NCBI GenBank assembly: GCA_963724985.1
Contig: CAVRWV010000006.1
Span: 1-64,000, forward strand
Source of the DNA: JAJPJE01 sp963724985
GTDB taxonomy: Bacteria; Acidobacteriota; Terriglobia; Terriglobales; Acidobacteriaceae
Reading direction: 5' to 3'
DNA: 64,000 nucleotides
Shown here: positions 46,346 through 57,743 of the stretch, piece after piece
Position numbering within the stretch: the first letter of the stretch is position 1
Layout: each line of letters begins with the position of its first letter
The notes under the pieces: generated by a model
The model's database searches: none
The model's input: only the letters and a program-made list of their open reading frames with translations
Told to the model about the DNA's origin: nothing
Program-made: the position numbers and the translations under genes

Positions 46346-47725
46346 TTAGGCCGCCGAAGCGGACGCAGTGATCGTCTCCAAACCGTGGCCGTTCGGGCCC
46401 GTTTCGCGCTGGCGAAGCAGGATCGAGAAGAATAATCCCACGAAGCCGAGCGTGGAGAAGATCCACATTCCGAGCGCATATCCGCCAACATTCGATAGGC
46501 CTGCCTGCGAAAAGTCATTGGCCTTGCCGATCGCGAGATTCATGGCGAAGAATCCGACCTGCTGAATCAGGCTCATGAGCGCATACGCGGTGCCGAGCCT
46601 CTTCTCGTCCACGATGTAGGCGACGGAAGGCCACATCACCGCGGGAATCAGGGAGAAAGCGATGCCCATCATGGAAACCGGCACCCAGAGCGGCAAGTTG
46701 CTGTAAGCCAACATCAGGTAGACGGGCATGAGGAGCACCGAGCCAAGCATCATCAGCGTGGCGCGGCGGCCGATTCTGTCGGCGAGAAGGCCGAAGAGTG
46801 GAGTTGCGACCATCGCGGAGAGCGGCAAGATACTGTTGAAGAGTCCGGCCTTCTCATGCGCGAGAATGCGAAGCGCATCCGAAGCATGCACGCCACCCAT
46901 TCCGGCGAGCAGCTTGTTGGTGAAGAAATCGATGGCGAAGGTGCGGAATGGGAAGATGGCGGAATAAAACGTGAAGCAAAGCGCTACAACGTACCAGTAG
47001 GACCGATTGAAAGTGAAAATGCCTTTGGCCTCGAACTTGTCGATAGAGCCGGCTTTACCGAGAGCGTATTTCTGCTCGGCAGCGGATTCGAGTTTCCAGT
47101 AGACGAGAGCGCCAACGAGGCAGATTACGCCCGCGCCAACTGCGATGAACAACGGACGTTGCCAGCTCGGTTCCCCCGCCGAACCGCTGGGATAAAACGC
47201 CCATCCTGCCCAGCTGGGGGAATTATCAGCGGAGACGGATGCGAGTCGCGCGAGGGTGAGGTTGATTCCGAATGCGAAGCTGAGCTCTTTGCCCTTGAAC
47301 CATTTTGCGAGCGCCGTGGTGACGGCGATGATCTGCGATTCGGCGCCTAGGCCGAGCAAGGTGCGTCCGGCGACCATCACGGGGAAATTGCCTCGGAGGG
47401 CCGTAAGGAGCGCACCGAGGAAGCAGAGTCCGGAGAAGATTAGAAGCGATTTGCGAATGCCGAGGCGGTCAATCATGATGCCGCCAATGAGCAGGGTGAT
47501 GACTGCGGCCAGACTGTATGAGGCGTTCAGCCAGCCGAACATTTCCGCGCTGAAGCCCAGTTGTTTGCGGAAGATGTCTTCGAGCGGATTAATGCTGTCG
47601 TAAATGTAGTAGTTTCCAAATTGCGCGAGACTGACAAATATCAGGACAATCCATCGATAAGTGCGGGTGGGCTCGGGGCGTGCCACGATCTGCCCGCCCA
47701 CAGGAAACTTACTGGGTTCTACCAT
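46346..47725 (-). CDS. MFS transporter
   Basis: 459 aa, twelve helices expected. First helix VLIFVSLAQFGNYYIYDSI, MFGWLNASYSLAAVITLLIGG, IDRLGIRKSLLIFSGLCF (loop 2-3 motif-like), GRTLLGLGAESQIIAV, and second-half motif GLLADRIGRRATLMMLGSVL. The pattern recalls the MFSD1-like group, so small peptides or sugar derivatives may be carried; substrate cannot be read. Monocistronic. Confidence 0.88.
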   Translation of the reverse strand: MVEPSKFPVGGQIVARPEPTRTYRWIVLIFVSLAQFGNYYIYDSINPLEDIFRKQLGFSAEMFGWLNASYSLAAVITLLIGGIMIDRLGIRKSLLIFSGLCFLGALLTALRGNFPVMVAGRTLLGLGAESQIIAVTTALAKWFKGKELSFAFGINLTLARLASVSADNSPSWAGWAFYPSGSAGEPSWQRPLFIAVGAGVICLVGALVYWKLESAAEQKYALGKAGSIDKFEAKGIFTFNRSYWYVVALCFTFYSAIFPFRTFAIDFFTNKLLAGMGGVHASDALRILAHEKAGLFNSILPLSAMVATPLFGLLADRIGRRATLMMLGSVLLMPVYLMLAYSNLPLWVPVSMMGIAFSLIPAVMWPSVAYIVDEKRLGTAYALMSLIQQVGFFAMNLAIGKANDFSQAGLSNVGGYALGMWIFSTLGFVGLFFSILLRQRETGPNGHGLETITASASAA

Positions 47726-47893
47726 TCAGGGATATGCCTCTAAGCTCTGCGCTCGCCACGAATTGGTTCTAAACGGGCGCGGCGACAGGGAAGAATAGCA
47801 GATGAGGCAAGTCTTCGGAGAGAGCGCGGCGATTTGATTCGGTCCCAGGTCAGCGCCGAAGAGAACGACGCGAACCTGGGACATAAGTCGAGT

Positions 47894-48436
47894 TTATTTC
47901 GGAGGATTTTCGATAATCGCGCCATTCGGAGCGGTGGTGTTCGGGGCAGGCGCGGGCTGCCACTGCTGCTGAAGACGCTGAATGTCATTGTTGTTGAAGC
48001 TTTTCGCGGAGATGGAAGACTTCTCTTCCTTCATCTTGCGAGCGACTTCGGCCACATCCGAGCGTGGCGCATTCATATTGGTTGGGGTCGAGAACTGGGC
48101 CACTCCGAAGTTGAAGGGCTGTTCTTCCGCTACGGTTTGCGGCGAGGCTGCGGGTGGTGCGACTACGACCACAGTCGGCGGCGCTGGCTGCGCTTCCGCT
48201 TCGGCTTGTACGAAAGCCGCTCCAGGCAGCGTTGCCTGTATGCCGTTTGCGTAATACGCGGTAGTTGGAGCCTCACCGAGGTGAACACTGGGTGTGAACA
48301 TGAGTGGTGGAGATGGCACCGCTGCCGGAACTACAGCGCCGGCCTGGGTTGCGTACCCGGATGAGGTTACGGCGACCTGCGCTTGCAGCATCGCGGCGGT
48401 CAAGAGAAGCAGAACAGCTAACAGAAAACGTGGCAT
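47894..48436 (-). CDS. Secreted Pro/Ala-rich hypothetical protein
   Basis: 180 aa from ATG 48436, with signal peptide (MPRFLLAVLLLLTAAMLQAQ). Low-complexity, rich in Pro, Ala and Val (PAPPTVVVVAPPAASPQ), with a small more regular segment SDVAEVARKMKEEKSSISAK. No domain recognised. Probably a periplasmic or surface linker protein. Confidence 0.6.
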   Translation of the reverse strand: MPRFLLAVLLLLTAAMLQAQVAVTSSGYATQAGAVVPAAVPSPPLMFTPSVHLGEAPTTAYYANGIQATLPGAAFVQAEAEAQPAPPTVVVVAPPAASPQTVAEEQPFNFGVAQFSTPTNMNAPRSDVAEVARKMKEEKSSISAKSFNNNDIQRLQQQWQPAPAPNTTAPNGAIIENPPK

Positions 48437-48529
48437 AGAGCGCCCCCGAATCGATCCGCAGCACTTAACGACGCCGCGGAAGGGAAAATGCCGGAATAAC
48501 ACTTAACTTAGATGCTCAACAGCGGAAGC

Positions 48530-49552
48530 TCAACTGCCTATGAATCGTGCATAAAGACTGCGGGCAACCGCGGTATCAGAGGTGCCCTTGATGATAGCCC
48601 GGCCGTCGGGGAAGAGAGTCAGTTCGTACGGCTCACGCCAGAATTTTAGGACAAACTCATTGTGGCGAACAAGGCCATGTGGGGCCAGACGAGTGGTCAT
48701 TTCGCCGAAATCGATAGGCCGGCGCATCTCGTGGATCTGAACGGAATTCCTCCCACATAAGGTGACGTGCGGGCGCGACTTGCCGTCCAGGTGGATGAAT
48801 TCGTGGGCGGAGCAGGCGCGGCAATCAGCTCGAGGACGCGCGGCTTGGACTTCGGAGCTGTCGTTGGTCCAGACATCGTAGGAGAGCAGTGTTCGGCGGA
48901 TCTTGTCTCGGGCGCCGACCAGCAGCTTCAGCGCCTCGGTAGCTGAGATGGAGGCCATTAGGTTAACCGCGGAATTCAGGATCCCGGATGTATCACAGGT
49001 CTCGACGAGGCCGGTGGGCGAGTCCGGGAAAATACAGGCCAGGCAAGCGGTTTGGCCCGGCAGGATGTTCATGGCAACGCCGTAGCTGCCGACGGCGGCG
49101 GTGTAGATCCAGGGTAAGTTGTTGGCGACAGCGAAGTCGTTGATCAGATAGCGGGTCTCGAAGTTGTCAGTCCCGTCGAGAATGAGATCGACGTCGATCA
49201 GCAGGTCCTCGGCATGTTCGGGCGTCAGATCGGCGACTTGAGACTCAACCGTCACTTCGGCGTTGAAAGCGGCGATCCGTCGGGAAGCAGCTACGGCCTT
49301 GGGCAGGGATTCGCGAGCGTCCGCTTCTTCAAAGAGCGACTGCCGTTGCAGGTTACTGGGCTCGACATAATCACGGTCAATAATCCGCAGATATCCGACC
49401 CCGGCACGCGCCAGCAAACCGGCAAGCGCGGATCCGGTGGCACCACAGCCGACGATGGCGACACGTGAGGATGCCAGCTTCTTCTGGCCGTCGGTCCCGA
49501 TCGGTTTGAAGAGGATTTGCCGGGAGTAGCGATCTGCGAGCGAGTCAGACAT
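48530..49552 (-). CDS. ThiF/MoeB/HesA-family E1-like adenylyltransferase
   Basis: 340 aa from ATG 49552 (MSDSLADRYSRQIL); an earlier ATG at 49588 is possible. Nucleotide site VAIVGCGATGSALAGLLARAG, IDRDYVEPSNLQRQSLF, DLILDGTDNFETRYLIND, and zinc-binding Cys pairs CLACIF and CRACS. C-terminal extension of about 80 residues (VTLCGRNSVQIHEM, PYELTLFPDGRAIIKGTSDTAVA) resembles a ThiS-like or MoaD-binding tail seen in some MoeB-type proteins. It adenylates the C terminus of a ThiS/MoaD-type carrier for sulfur transfer; the carrier is not next to it. Divergent from the BamA/TamA gene. Confidence 0.9.
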   Translation of the reverse strand: MSDSLADRYSRQILFKPIGTDGQKKLASSRVAIVGCGATGSALAGLLARAGVGYLRIIDRDYVEPSNLQRQSLFEEADARESLPKAVAASRRIAAFNAEVTVESQVADLTPEHAEDLLIDVDLILDGTDNFETRYLINDFAVANNLPWIYTAAVGSYGVAMNILPGQTACLACIFPDSPTGLVETCDTSGILNSAVNLMASISATEALKLLVGARDKIRRTLLSYDVWTNDSSEVQAARPRADCRACSAHEFIHLDGKSRPHVTLCGRNSVQIHEMRRPIDFGEMTTRLAPHGLVRHNEFVLKFWREPYELTLFPDGRAIIKGTSDTAVARSLYARFIGS

Positions 49553-49843
49553 AACTGTTTGCGTACCAGGGACATAGATGACCAACATTGGCCAGTAGGT
49601 GCGAGGCGCGCGATACAGCTATTATAGGAGCCGCTCAGAATTTATTTCAGGGATTGAACTGGCACTGGGGTGGACACGCAACTTTCGGTGTCGGCCAGGG
49701 TCGGTTGGAGAGAAGCTGAAGCTGGCTCGAACCATGGCCGGTTGCTGCTGAAAACGGCTATTCGATTCCGGCAGGAAGGGCGAACGGTTCTCCTTGACTG
49801 CCAAGCAATCAGGCGAAATGAGCAGGATTCAGACGCCATAAGC

Positions 49844-52800
49844 GTGCGCAGACATTTCATTCTCCCTGGGTTGGCATGGCTGCTGGTGCTGCTTACGATC
49901 GCTCCAGCCAAGGGACAACTTGCGCCCAAAAAATCTTCTGCGCAGCCCACTTCCGAACCCGTAAGTCAGCAGATAACGTCCGTTTCGCTCTCGCCTTCTG
50001 ATTTTGTGTCCGCGAACGCGCTGCTCGGATTACGCGTAAACGAAATCCAGTTCCGCGGAATCGAGCTCGATGAGCGCGTGCAGAAGCGTCTGCAACGGAT
50101 GGTGGCGCAGAGCCCGGGTGAACCGCTCGAGCGTAGCAAGGTCCGCGAGAGTATCGAAACTCTCTACGCGACCGGCAAATTTGCGAATCTTCAAGCAGAA
50201 GCACAACGAACTCCGACTGGGGAAGTCACACTCGTCTTTCGCGGCACGCCGAATTACTTCGTGGCGAGCCTCTCTGCCGACGGCGCTCCGAAGCGCCCGA
50301 CCGATACTCAACTGACCGACGCGACCAAGCTGCAGTTGGGGGAAGTATTCACGGAGCAGAAGGGCGCGCAAGCAGTTGTCCGCATGAAGGCTGTCCTGGC
50401 AGATAACGGGTATTTCCAGGCAGAGGTGAGTTACACCGAGAGCCGACACGACGACACACAGCTGGTGGACATTGTGTTTCACGTGCGTTCGGGACCATTA
50501 GCGCGCGTGGGCGAAGTAAGAGTGGCGCCCGGTTCGGGTTACACCGGAAAACAGGTTGCGGATATTGCGAAGCTCAAGCCCGGGAAACAGGTGACTGCTT
50601 CGAGCTTGAGTACGGGTCTGGCCAAGTTGCGCGACAAGTTGACCAAAGACGATCACCTGGAAGCTCAGATCTCGCTTCTGGATCGAAGTTTCAATCAGCC
50701 GACGAACACGCTGGATTACGACTTCAAGATTGATCGCGGCCCGCAGGTGAAGGTTACGGTGGTCGGGATGAAGATCAGAAGAGGCAAGTTAAAGAAGTAT
50801 GTCCCGATCTTCGAAGAGCACGCTGTGGACGACGATCTGTTGAATGAAGGCCGTCGCAACTTGAGGAACTACCTGCAGACCCAGGGCTATTTCGATGTGG
50901 AAGTGAATTATCACAAGGACCTGAAAGACGCGAATCACATGGAGGTGGTGTACAGCATCGAGCGCGGATCGAGACACGATGTGGTTGAGGTGTTTGTGGA
51001 AGGGAACAAGTATCTCAGCACGGAATTCAGTTTGCGTCCCATTCTTCTGGTGCAGAAGGAGAGCACGATTCTTCCGCACGGCCGCTTCAGCCAGCAACTC
51101 GCTGCGCAAGACGTGGAGAACATCAAGAACCAGTACCGCGCGAACGGCTTTCAACAGGCGCAGGTTCAATACGAACTGAAGGACAATTTCGACGACAAGG
51201 CCAACAATATCGCCGTCTATTACCGCATCGTGGAAGGACCGCAAACGAAAGTGGCGAGCCTGAGCATAGAGGGCGCGTCAACCACCAATCGGGCAGAATT
51301 TCCGGCGCTGAACATCGTGGAGGGCGAGCCATATTCGCAGGCGAATGTGGACTCGGACCGCGATTCCATCCTGACGTTTTATTACAACAATGGTTATGCG
51401 AACGCAGACCTGGAAGCCACGTCGATGGCTGTGGCCGGCGATCCGAATCGCATGAGCGTGACTTACAAGATCGTGGAGGGCGAGCAAGTGTTCGTGGATC
51501 GAGTGATCCGCGCGCACCTGACCTATACGCGTCCGAAATATGTGATGCGGGAGGTTCAGGTTCAACCTGGCGATCCGCTGAGCCAGCAGAAGATCTACGA
51601 CACGCAGAGCCGCCTATATAGCCTGGGCGTTTTCAACGCGGTAAACATTGCGGTGAAGAATCCCGACGGCGATGAACAGTACAAAGATGTGCTGATGGAT
51701 TTCCAGGAAGCGAAGCGGTGGACCTTCGATTACGGATTCGGAATTGAAGCCAGCACAGGCCAGCCGTCAGCACCCTCGACAACAACGAACAGCAGCGGGC
51801 AGACGGTGAATAGCACTAACAATCCGGAGGGCGTTGCGGGGGTGAGTCCCCGTGTATCGTTCGACGTAACCCGCCTGAATTTTCTGGGCAAGACGAACAC
51901 AGTTGCGTTCAAGTCACAGTACGGCAAACTGGAAAAGCTGGGGCTGATTCGATTCAATGCGCCGCGATGGTTCGACAATCCGAACCTGACGTTTGCGATA
52001 ACCGCTTTTTACGATGATGCGATCAATGTGACGACGTTCACCTCGGAACGGCTGGAAGGATCGGTCGGATTGAACCAGGTTGTGTCGAGGCGCGCGAATG
52101 GGAATCCGGTGACGATGCTCGATTACAAGTTCACCTATCGTCGCGTGAAAGCGAGCAATGTTGTCGTAGCGCCGGATGAAATCCCCGTCTTGTCGCAGCC
52201 GGTTCGCGTTGGTATTCCGACCTTCACCTACACGCGTGATAAGAGAAATGATCCGATCGATGCCACGAATGGAAATCTGACCTCCGTCGATTTGGGAGTC
52301 GCTTCCAACTACTTTGGCTCCCAAGCCGATTTCGGACGCGTGGTCGCTCAGAACTCAACGTATGTGTTGTTCCGAAAGAAAGCGAATAGCAAGAGCGGAT
52401 GGGTGTTTGCGCGAACGTCTGCGCTTAGGTGCAGCAGAACCCTTCAACAACACGATTATTCCCTTGCCGGAACGGTTCCTGGCAGGCGGTTCGAACTCAT
52501 TGCGTGGATTCGCGCTGAACCAGGCGGGGCCGCGAGATCTTACGACCGGCGCGCCTCTGGGGGGCAACTCGCTTATCGTAAACAGCCTTGAACTGCGTTT
52601 CCCGCCCTTTGCGCTGCCGTTTTTCGGTAACTCCATCAGCATGGTGGCATTCAACGATATCGGGAACGTGTTCTCGGACAACACTACGATGTTCAAGAGC
52701 CTGTTTCGTTTTTACCAGCCAAATCGCGCGGCATGCCAGAACCAGAGCACATCTCAGCAGTGCCGCTACGACTACATGAGCAATACGCTGGGCGCTGGTA

Positions 52801-52967
52801 TTCGCTACAAGACGCCGATTGGTCCGGTGCGATTTGACCTGGGGTACAACCTGAATCCGCCGGCGTTTCCGTATTTCAGTGAGGATGCGAGCGGCAATCT
52901 GACGGTATTCAATACACGTGTCACGAGGCGATGGAATTTCTTCTTCAGTATTGGACAGGCCTTCTGA
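49844..52967 (+). CDS. BamA/TamA-family outer-membrane protein (Omp85), one frame error
   Basis: About 1040 aa. GTG 49844 gives a signal peptide (LPGLAWLLVLLTIAPAKG); no better start seen. Five or six POTRA repeats (for example VNEIQFRGIELDERVQKRL, VTVVGMKIRRGKLKKYVP, VEVFVEGNKYLSTEFSL, ASLSIEGASTTNRAEFPAL, REVQVQPGDPLSQQKIYDT), then the barrel with FLAGGSNSLRGFALNQAGP, GGNSLIVNSLELRFP and GPVRFDLGYNL, ending FSIGQAF with C-terminal Phe. An extra T near 52418 shifts the frame at VFART|LRLGAAEPFNN. Either BamA or TamA; TamB two genes downstream makes a TamA role attractive. Shares TGATG with the SurA-like gene. Confidence 0.87.
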
Positions 52968-53665
52968 TGCAACGACGCGCGCTTGCCATCACGATGCTAT
53001 TGCTCGCGTTTGCCCTGTGTGCACCGGCGAGCGACGTGATTGATCGCATCGTGGCCATCGTGAATGGAAAGCTGATTTTGCAGAGCGATGTACAAGAGGA
53101 AGCGCGTATCGAGGCATTTCTCGCCGGTGAGCAGCCTTCTGATTTCAAGCCGGAGGAGCTGCGAACCGTTGTCGATCGAATGATCGACCGCCAGTTGGTG
53201 CACGAGCAGATGCGCACCGTGCGCGAGGTGGCGACGAGTTCGCAAGCGGTCGAGAGACGCATAAAGCAGCTTCGCCAGAGCCTCGGCAAGACGGCAGAAA
53301 CGGATGCGGATTGGCAGAAGACTCTGAATGACGCCGGCGTTACAGAAGACGAACTTCGTTCGCACTTCGCGGATGAAGTCCAGACGATGCGTTTCCTGGA
53401 AGCGCGGCTACGACCTCAGATACAGGTGGATGCAACCGCGATTGAAACTTACTATCGCGAGAAATTATTGCCGGAGATGCGGAAGTCAGGGGAGAAAGAA
53501 GCACCTCTGGCGGAGGTGTCGCCGCGAATCCGGGAAGTTCTGATCGAGCAGAAGTTGGATGAGTCGTTGACGCAGTGGTTGAAGTCGCTGCGCGAACAAA
53601 GCAGCATTCGCGTGCCGGCGCCAATCCAGAGCAATGCCGCGGTACCCGCACCACAGGGAAAGTAA
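52967..53665 (+). CDS. SurA N-terminal-domain chaperone
   Basis: 232 aa from ATG 52967. Signal peptide (ALAITMLLLAFALCAPA), then SurA_N: DVIDRIVAIVNGKLILQSDV, LRTVVDRMIDRQLVHEQM, LGKTAETDADWQKTLNDAGV, LRSHFADEVQTMRFLEARL, VSPRIREVLIEQKLDESLTQWL. The parvulin peptidyl-prolyl isomerase domain of SurA is absent, so this is a chaperone-only form. Its start overlaps the Omp85 stop and its stop overlaps the TamB start, which fixes the three-gene operon. Confidence 0.85.
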   Translation: MQRRALAITMLLLAFALCAPASDVIDRIVAIVNGKLILQSDVQEEARIEAFLAGEQPSDFKPEELRTVVDRMIDRQLVHEQMRTVREVATSSQAVERRIKQLRQSLGKTAETDADWQKTLNDAGVTEDELRSHFADEVQTMRFLEARLRPQIQVDATAIETYYREKLLPEMRKSGEKEAPLAEVSPRIREVLIEQKLDESLTQWLKSLREQSSIRVPAPIQSNAAVPAPQGK

Positions 53666-56600
53666 TGGGATCAGCACCCAAATCGGCTCCTGAAAAGCAA
53701 TCGCGCCGGCGATTTGTTTTCGCTTTGGCGGCGGTGCTCGTGCTTTTTGCGGCGATCATTGGGGCAGTTCTGTATCTGACTGGCGAGAGCTTTCGCAGTT
53801 ACGTGCAGACGCGAGTGGTGATGCAGTTAGAGCAGATCACCGGTGGGCGTGTGGAGTTGGGCAGGCTGAACTGGACGTTGTACCGGTTGCAGGTGGAAGC
53901 GGATAACCTGACCATCCACGGTCTGGAAGCGCCGGACCAGATTCCCTACGCGCATGTCGATCGCATGCTGCTGCAACTGAAAATCTTCTCGCTCCTGGAG
54001 CAGGATCTGGGGATCCGTGCGCTCGAATTGGACCGCCCGGTGTTTCACCTGATTGTGTACCCGGATGGGCACACGAATCAGCCGGTGCCGCAGAAGGCGC
54101 GAATCACGGCAAAGCCTGATATCCAGCAGTTGTTTCATCTCGAGGTAGATCGTGCCGAAGTTCTGGATGGAATGCTGATCATCAATCAACGCCGGATTCC
54201 GCTTGATTTGAATGCGAGCGGCGTTGCCGCAGGGATGTCGTATGTTGGGCGCGATCAATATCAAGGCAAGGTGAAGGTGGCCGGGATTGCGGTGAAGTAT
54301 CGCGATTTCCTTCCAACCCAGGTGAGTGCGGATGTTGAGTTCAGCTTAAGGCCGGATCAATTCCAGGTAAAGACCGCGAAACTGAGCACGAGCAAGTCCA
54401 CGGTTACCTTCAGCGGACAACTGACGAAGTTCGCGGATCCGACGATCGAAGCAAACTTCGAGGCGGCGTTGAATCTGGCCGAACTGGGGCCCGTGACAAG
54501 GAATCCCGAGGTACGTGATGGGTCAGCGACGGTGCGCGGCACCGTTCAATATTCTGCGGGAAACTACGCTTCAATCGGAAAGGTGACTGCGCGAGGCGTG
54601 CAGTATCGTGACCGGAAATTGTCGCTGCAGGATGCGGATGTTGCTGCGGACTACAGTCTGGATCCGCAACGTATTGCGGTACGTAACCTGGTGGCGCGCG
54701 TATTTGGTGGAACCGTGCGCGGCGATAGTGTGGTCGACAACTGGCTCGCGGAAGCGCCCTGCAAAGCCCGCGACGAAGAACACAAAATCCCTCACCGTGG
54801 AACAAGCTGGCTCGGCGCAGTTCCGGCTGGAGAATGTTTCCGTCAGCAAGCTGATGGAGGGCGTCTCGCGGCCATCGTTGCAGCTCAGCCGCCTGAATTC
54901 AGCAGGAGCGATCAACGGGACGGTTGATCTGCGCTGGAGGCGAAACATCGCCGCGGCGGTTGTTGGAATCGACGTGAGCGTGAGTCCGCCGGCGGGCGCG
55001 GCAGGCGGGAAGCTCCCACTCTCGGCTAGTGTTCGGGGAACTTATGAATTAGCCGCGGATCGACTGACCCTGACGCGTTTCAGTGCGAGCCTTCCGAATG
55101 TGCAAGCGAACGGCTCAGGGTCGCTCGGGCGTCACAATGAGCAGTTGAATGTCGTCGTTGCGGTGGAGGATCTTTCGAAGCTGGAACCCATACTCATGGC
55201 GCTCGGGCAGCCGATCCCTGCCGTCAATGGCATTACGGGTAAGGGAACTTTTCGAGGGACGGTGAGCCGCGCGGGAGAAAGCATTGCGGCGAATGGCCAC
55301 GTCGATTTGCGCGATATTAGCGTTCCTCTTTCCCTGATTCAGCAAAAGCCTGCGGTGCTGATACCGGTTACGAGCGGAAGCGAACCAGTCGCCGCTGAGC
55401 GCATACAACTTGATTCGCTGGTCGCCGATATTCAGTATTCACCTCGCAATCTGGTTGTGCACAACGGAGTGACGCGACATCAGCAGTCGAAGGCGAATTT
55501 TGATTTCAGCGCGGAGCTCACCGAGGGAGCTTTAACGCCGACGTCCGAGATTTCCGGGCATGTCAGTCTTCATGATGAAGGCATTGCGGAGTTACAGAAG
55601 GTGATTGGCTACTCCTATCCGCTGCAAGGAAGGATTTCAGCCACACTGCAACTGCGCGGGACAAAGGACTCGCCTGAGGGAACGGGCCATATACAAGTGA
55701 ATGACGCCGAGATTTATGGAGAATCCGTAAAGGAAATTGTAGGAGACGTTTCATTTTCCCCAACGCGAGTCACGGCTTCCCATTTGAGCGTTGTTCAGAG
55801 CGGAGCACATGCGAGCGCGTCAGGCTATTACGACTTGAAGAGCTCGGAATTTCAATTCACCGCGAGTGGTGAAGACATAGAGCTGGCGCAAATTCATCAT
55901 CTGCAAACCCCCAAGATGCACGTCGCAGGTAAGGTGACGTTCAAGGCCGAAGGGACCGGCACCACACATGAACCGGTGATCAACGGCAGTGTGCAGGCGG
56001 CGAAGCTGGTGCTGAATGGACAGAGTATCGGGAGCATTCGCCTGGATGCGGAGACTCGCGGCGACACGCTCGCCTTGACGGGTCATTCCAATTTCGAGCG
56101 GGCGCAAGTCGATGTGAACGGAACTGTGCGTCTGCGCGGCGATTTTCCGGCAGAGCTCAAGGCCAATTTCGCCGAGTTCAATATTGCGCCCTTCATTCCG
56201 AATCATCCAGAGATCACAACGAGGATGGCCGGCACGGTGGCGGCGAGTGGCCGCGTGCGCGATCTGAATTCGTTTAACGCGGTGCTGGAGATCACCCAGT
56301 TTTCGTCGAGCGTGCACGGGATCAGGCTGACGAATAGCGGACCGATTCGCTTGGGGATCGATACGCAGCAACTGCGCGTGGAGAGCCTGAAAGTTCAGGG
56401 CGAAGATACAGAATTGACTGCGACCGGAACCGTCGGGCTGACCGGGCGAAAGGCGCTGAAGTTATCGGCAGATGGCCATATGAGTTTGCGCCTGGCGCAG
56501 ATGCTCGATCCCGACCTGGTGACTTCTGGTTCGGTTACGTTGAATCTCGACATCGCGGGCACGTGGACGCGGCCACGCATGCTGGGTCAGGTGACGATTG

Positions 56601-57730
56601 CGAATGGCGCGATTGCGCTCATCGATCTGCCGAATGGCTTGAGCAATATCAATGGAACGCTCATCTTCGATCAGGATCAACTGAGCGTGCAATCGATGAC
56701 GGCGCGCACGGGCGGCGGGAATATTAACGTTGGCGGATACATCACCTATCGGGACGAGCTGGCGTTTAATCTGACCGCGGCAGGGAAGGATATTCGTCTG
56801 CGATATCCGCAAGGCGTCAGTTCCTCGGCCGATGTTGATCTGCGGCTCTCGGGAAATTTGAAGAACTCGAACTTGTCGGGCGATGTCACGGTCACGCGAT
56901 TCGGGATCACGCCCCAGTTTGATCTGGCGCTGTATCTCGCGCGTAGCAAGATGGCGCCGCAGGCTCCGAATCCGGATTCGCCGGCCTACAGTCTGCACCT
57001 TGATATGCACGTGGTATCGACGCCAGAGCTGCAGGTGCAAACGACAGTGGGAAGACTGGCCGGAGACGTTGATCTCCACGTACGGGGCACAGCTGCGAAG
57101 CCGGTGGTGCTGGGGCGCATCAACATCACGGAAGGGCAGATTGCGTTCAACGGCACAAATTACGAGCTGCGACGCGGCGATATTACGTTCACGAATCCGG
57201 TGGGCATTGTTCCCGTGCTGAATATTGAAGCGGGCACACGCATTCGGAATTACGACATCACGCTGAGTTTTCACGGAGACGTGAATCGCCTGATCACGAA
57301 CTATCGATCCGATCCGCCGCTGCCGGAGGCAGACGTGATCAGCTTGCTGGCATTCGGTAGAACGCGGGAAGAGACGGATCTGAGCAGCAGCGGATTTGCG
57401 TTGAACGGCACAGTTTCGAATGCTCTGCTCGGTGAGGCATTGAACTCCGCTGTCGGCGATCGCGTGCAGAAGCTGTTCGGCGTGAGCCGGATCAAGATTT
57501 CTCCCGACTACGCCACCACTACGACCAACCCAACTGCGCAGGTGACGATCGAGCAGCAGGTCTCGAAGAAGATCACGGTGACGTACATTACCAGCCTGGC
57601 GCAGACGACGTACTCACAGCAGGCAATCCAGGTTGAGTACCAGATCAATCGCAATGTCTCAGTTGTGGGCGGGCGGGACCTTTACGGCATCCTATCGTTT
57701 GATGTGAAGATACGGCAACGTAAGCAGTAG
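53665..57730 (+). CDS. tamB: TamB-like translocation/assembly protein (DUF490), one frame error
   Basis: About 1355 aa from ATG 53665. One N-terminal membrane anchor (FVFALAAVLVLFAAIIGAVL), an AsmA-like first domain (QITGGRVELGRLNWTLYRLQ), a very long run of beta-strand repeats in the periplasm (IAANGHVDLRDISVP, INGSVQAAKLVLNGQSIG, GNINVGGYITYRDELAFNL), and the conserved DUF490 C terminus (ITEGQIAFNGTNYELRRGDI, PPLPEADVISLLAFGRT, ISPDYATTTTNPTAQVTIEQQVSK as blocks, GGRDLYGILSFDVKIRQR). TamB/AsmA-like proteins bridge the envelope for lipid or outer-membrane protein transport. An extra T at 54760 breaks the frame (AEAP|AKPATKNTK). Third gene of the Omp85 operon. Confidence 0.9.
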
Positions 57731-57743
57731 CAAGCCCAGCGAA

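Noticed and set aside
56462..57274. Open frame of 270 codons on the minus strand within tamB
   Set aside because: Antisense to the conserved DUF490 C-terminal region, with Arg/His-rich unstructured product.
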